The translations under genes were made by a program, and so were the position numbers. A stretch of DNA of 64,000 bases from Pseudomonadota bacterium (GTDB lineage Bacteria; Pseudomonadota; Gammaproteobacteria; Burkholderiales; SG8-39), in contig JAJZPQ010000011.1 of the NCBI GenBank assembly GCA_021811085.1, forward strand, positions 20,372-84,371. Reading direction: 5' to 3'. Below, piece after piece: positions 62,618-64,000 of this stretch (positions within the stretch are counted from its first letter, which is position 1; every line of letters starts with the position of its first letter). Below the pieces are notes generated by a model that made no database searches, was not told the DNA's origin, and worked only from the letters and a program-made list of their open reading frames with translations.

Positions 62618-63826
62618 ATGAACGTATTAGCAGACATCGAACGCAATCACGCAGCGCTTACCGCCATCCGCAGGGACATACATGCCCATCCCGAATTGGC
62701 GTTCCAGGAACAGCGCACTTCGGCGCTGGTGGCCGAGCGCCTGACCGAACTCGGCCTGGAAGTCCATACCGGTTTGGGTAAAACAGGAGTGGTGGGCGTG
62801 CTGCGCTCGGGTACGAGCAAGCGCTCCATCGGTTTGCGCGCCGACATGGACGCCTTGCCCATGCCGGAGAACAACCGTTTCGCACACTGCTCGAAGAATC
62901 CCGGAAAAATGCATGGCTGCGGCCACGACGGCCATACCGCCATGCTGTTGGGGGCGGCGCAGTATCTGGCCGAGCATGGGAGATTCGACGGCGTGGTCAA
63001 CTTCATTTTCCAGCCCGCGGAGGAGGGCGGCAACGCCGGCGCCAAAGCCATGATCGACGACGGCTTGTTTGAGCGTTTCCCCTGCGACGTGGTGTACGGC
63101 ATGCACAATTTGCCCGGCGTGGCCACCGGCGTGTTCGGCTTCCGCACCGGGCCGGCCATGGCCTCGAGCAATCGCTTCGATATCATCATCAACGGCGTGG
63201 GCGGGCATGCGGCGCAGCCGCACAAGTCCGTGGATCCGATTCTGATCGCGGTGCAAATGGTGCAGGCGCTGCAAAGCCTGATCACGCGCAACAAGAATCC
63301 GATCGACACGGCGGTGTTGTCGATTACGCAGATCCATGCGGGCGACGCCTACAACGTGATTCCGGCGCAGGCCGTGATTCGCGGAACGCTCCGAACCTAT
63401 AGCGTCGAGGTGCTCGATCTCATGGAAAACAATATGCGCCGCATCGTGACCAAGCTCGGCGAAGCGCATGGGGCCACGGGCGAGTTGCAGTTTGTGCGCT
63501 GTTATCCGCCGCTGATCAATTGGCCCAAGGAAACCGAATTCGCCGCCGATCTGGCGGAGAAGCTTTTCGGCGCCGATCATGTCGACCGCGAAACGCCGCC
63601 GCATACGGGATCCGAAGACTTCTCCTTCTATCTGGAAAAAGTTCCCGGCACCTATTTGTTCATCGGCAACGGCGAGGGTGACCATCGCGTGGATGCCTAT
63701 GAAGGCATAGGGCCGTGCGAATTGCACAATTCCAATTACGACTTCAACGATGCCTTGCTGCCCATCGGCGCCACCTATTGGGCTAAGCTGGTCGAGGCTA
63801 CGCTGGCCAGGCAGGCGGGATCATAG
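62618..63826 (+). CDS. M20-family amidohydrolase (hippurate hydrolase / N-acyl amino acid deacylase type)
   Basis: This 402-residue metallo-amidohydrolase shows RRDIHAHPELAFQE, LRADMDALPM, MHGCGHDGHTAMLLGAAQYL (dinuclear metal ligands, about 104-123), FQPAEEGG and HTGSEDFSFYLE. The lid-domain residues include GVGGHAAQPHKSVDPI. The enzymes release amino acids from N-acyl or N-aroyl conjugates. Together with the preceding amidohydrolase and transporter it suggests uptake and deacylation of conjugated amino acids or short peptides. An AAGAGA ribosome-binding site precedes the ATG at 62618. Confidence 0.92.
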   Translation: MNVLADIERNHAALTAIRRDIHAHPELAFQEQRTSALVAERLTELGLEVHTGLGKTGVVGVLRSGTSKRSIGLRADMDALPMPENNRFAHCSKNPGKMHGCGHDGHTAMLLGAAQYLAEHGRFDGVVNFIFQPAEEGGNAGAKAMIDDGLFERFPCDVVYGMHNLPGVATGVFGFRTGPAMASSNRFDIIINGVGGHAAQPHKSVDPILIAVQMVQALQSLITRNKNPIDTAVLSITQIHAGDAYNVIPAQAVIRGTLRTYSVEVLDLMENNMRRIVTKLGEAHGATGELQFVRCYPPLINWPKETEFAADLAEKLFGADHVDRETPPHTGSEDFSFYLEKVPGTYLFIGNGEGDHRVDAYEGIGPCELHNSNYDFNDALLPIGATYWAKLVEATLARQAGS

Positions 63827-63848
63827 GCTGTGGCGGACGGCCGCCGGC

Positions 63849-64000
63849 CTAGGCTTGCGCGCGGGACGCCTGGAGGTGGCGGCTGTAGCTGACCGCCGCG
63901 GCGAGGACTGCGATGCAGGCTGCGAGTCCGAGCGCCCAGACCGTCGCGTGTGTGCCGAACAGGCTGAACATCAGCGCCACCAGCGCAGCGCCCACGGTCT
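63849..64000 (-). CDS. C-terminus of a probable MFS transporter (runs off right edge)
   Basis: Reading leftward into the window, 49 codons encode TVGAALVALMFSLFGTHATV, then WALGLAACIAVLAAAVSYSR and a short polar tail HLQASRAQA before the TAG at 63849-63851. Two closely spaced hydrophobic helices and a short basic tail fit the last helices of a major facilitator or similar exporter. The rest is outside the window, so the family is tentative. It converges on the M20 gene. Confidence 0.6.
   Translation of the reverse strand, partial: TVGAALVALMFSLFGTHATVWALGLAACIAVLAAAVSYSRHLQASRAQA

Overview
The window is GC-rich, densely coding bacterial DNA. It most resembles a betaproteobacterium of the Burkholderiales type. 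The reasons are Bug/TctC periplasmic binding proteins, many CaiB/BaiF CoA-transferases, a Pseudomonas-style bkd complex, a DUF1302/DUF1329/RND block and tightly overlapping ATGA/GTGA gene junctions. This is inference from gene content; no rRNA or marker gene is present. No tRNA, rRNA or CRISPR array was seen.

Layout. 1-2.6 kb: the 5' part of selA (leaving the window), a dead IS200/IS605-type element with its hairpin ends, a decayed anaerobic sulfatase-maturase fragment, and an IclR regulator. 2.8-11.5 kb: acyl-CoA catabolic module 1 (two paired acyl-CoA dehydrogenases, Bug binding protein, dienoyl-CoA-reductase-like SDR, CoA-transferase, two more acyl-CoA dehydrogenases, crotonase on the other strand). 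11.5-13.1 kb: a scar made of a crotonase fragment, a Bug C-terminus and a dead IS21 element. 13.3-22.6 kb: module 2, partly paralogous to module 1 (IclR, TRAP transporter, two CoA-transferases, paired acyl-CoA dehydrogenases, crotonase, truncated SDR). 22.6-24.1 kb: a hairpin-rich repeat region, unidentified reading-frame remnants and a NUDIX hydrolase.

24.2-42.8 kb is the most striking part. A PrpR-like sigma-54 activator is divergent from a 12-gene run preceded by a good -24/-12 promoter and TGTTTCA repeats. The run encodes a CoA-transferase, HyuA/HyuB, an HMG-CoA-lyase-family aldolase, a YCF48-like beta-propeller, an RND/MMPL transporter, DUF1302 and DUF1329 envelope proteins, a LeuC/LeuD-type hydratase, an isochorismatase-fold amidase and a PuuE/polysaccharide-deacetylase-fold hydrolase. 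Taken together they could open a cyclic amide or imide, release the dicarboxylate, hydrate it, activate it with CoA and cleave it. That pathway is my inference.

43.3-49.5 kb: a taurine/nitrate-type ABC transporter converging on a coupled lyase-leuC-leuD operon that looks like a hydratase plus C-C lyase for a substituted malate. 49.6-50.9 kb: an in-frame DUF2252-AlpA chimera, a hairpin terminator and a 24-codon leader ORF. 50.9-55.9 kb: branched-chain 2-oxoacid dehydrogenase complex. 56.0-63.8 kb: a dipeptide-type ABC transporter with an N-formylglutamate amidohydrolase-like enzyme and an M20 amidohydrolase, probably for N-acylated amino acids or peptides. The right edge holds the C-terminus of a probable MFS transporter.
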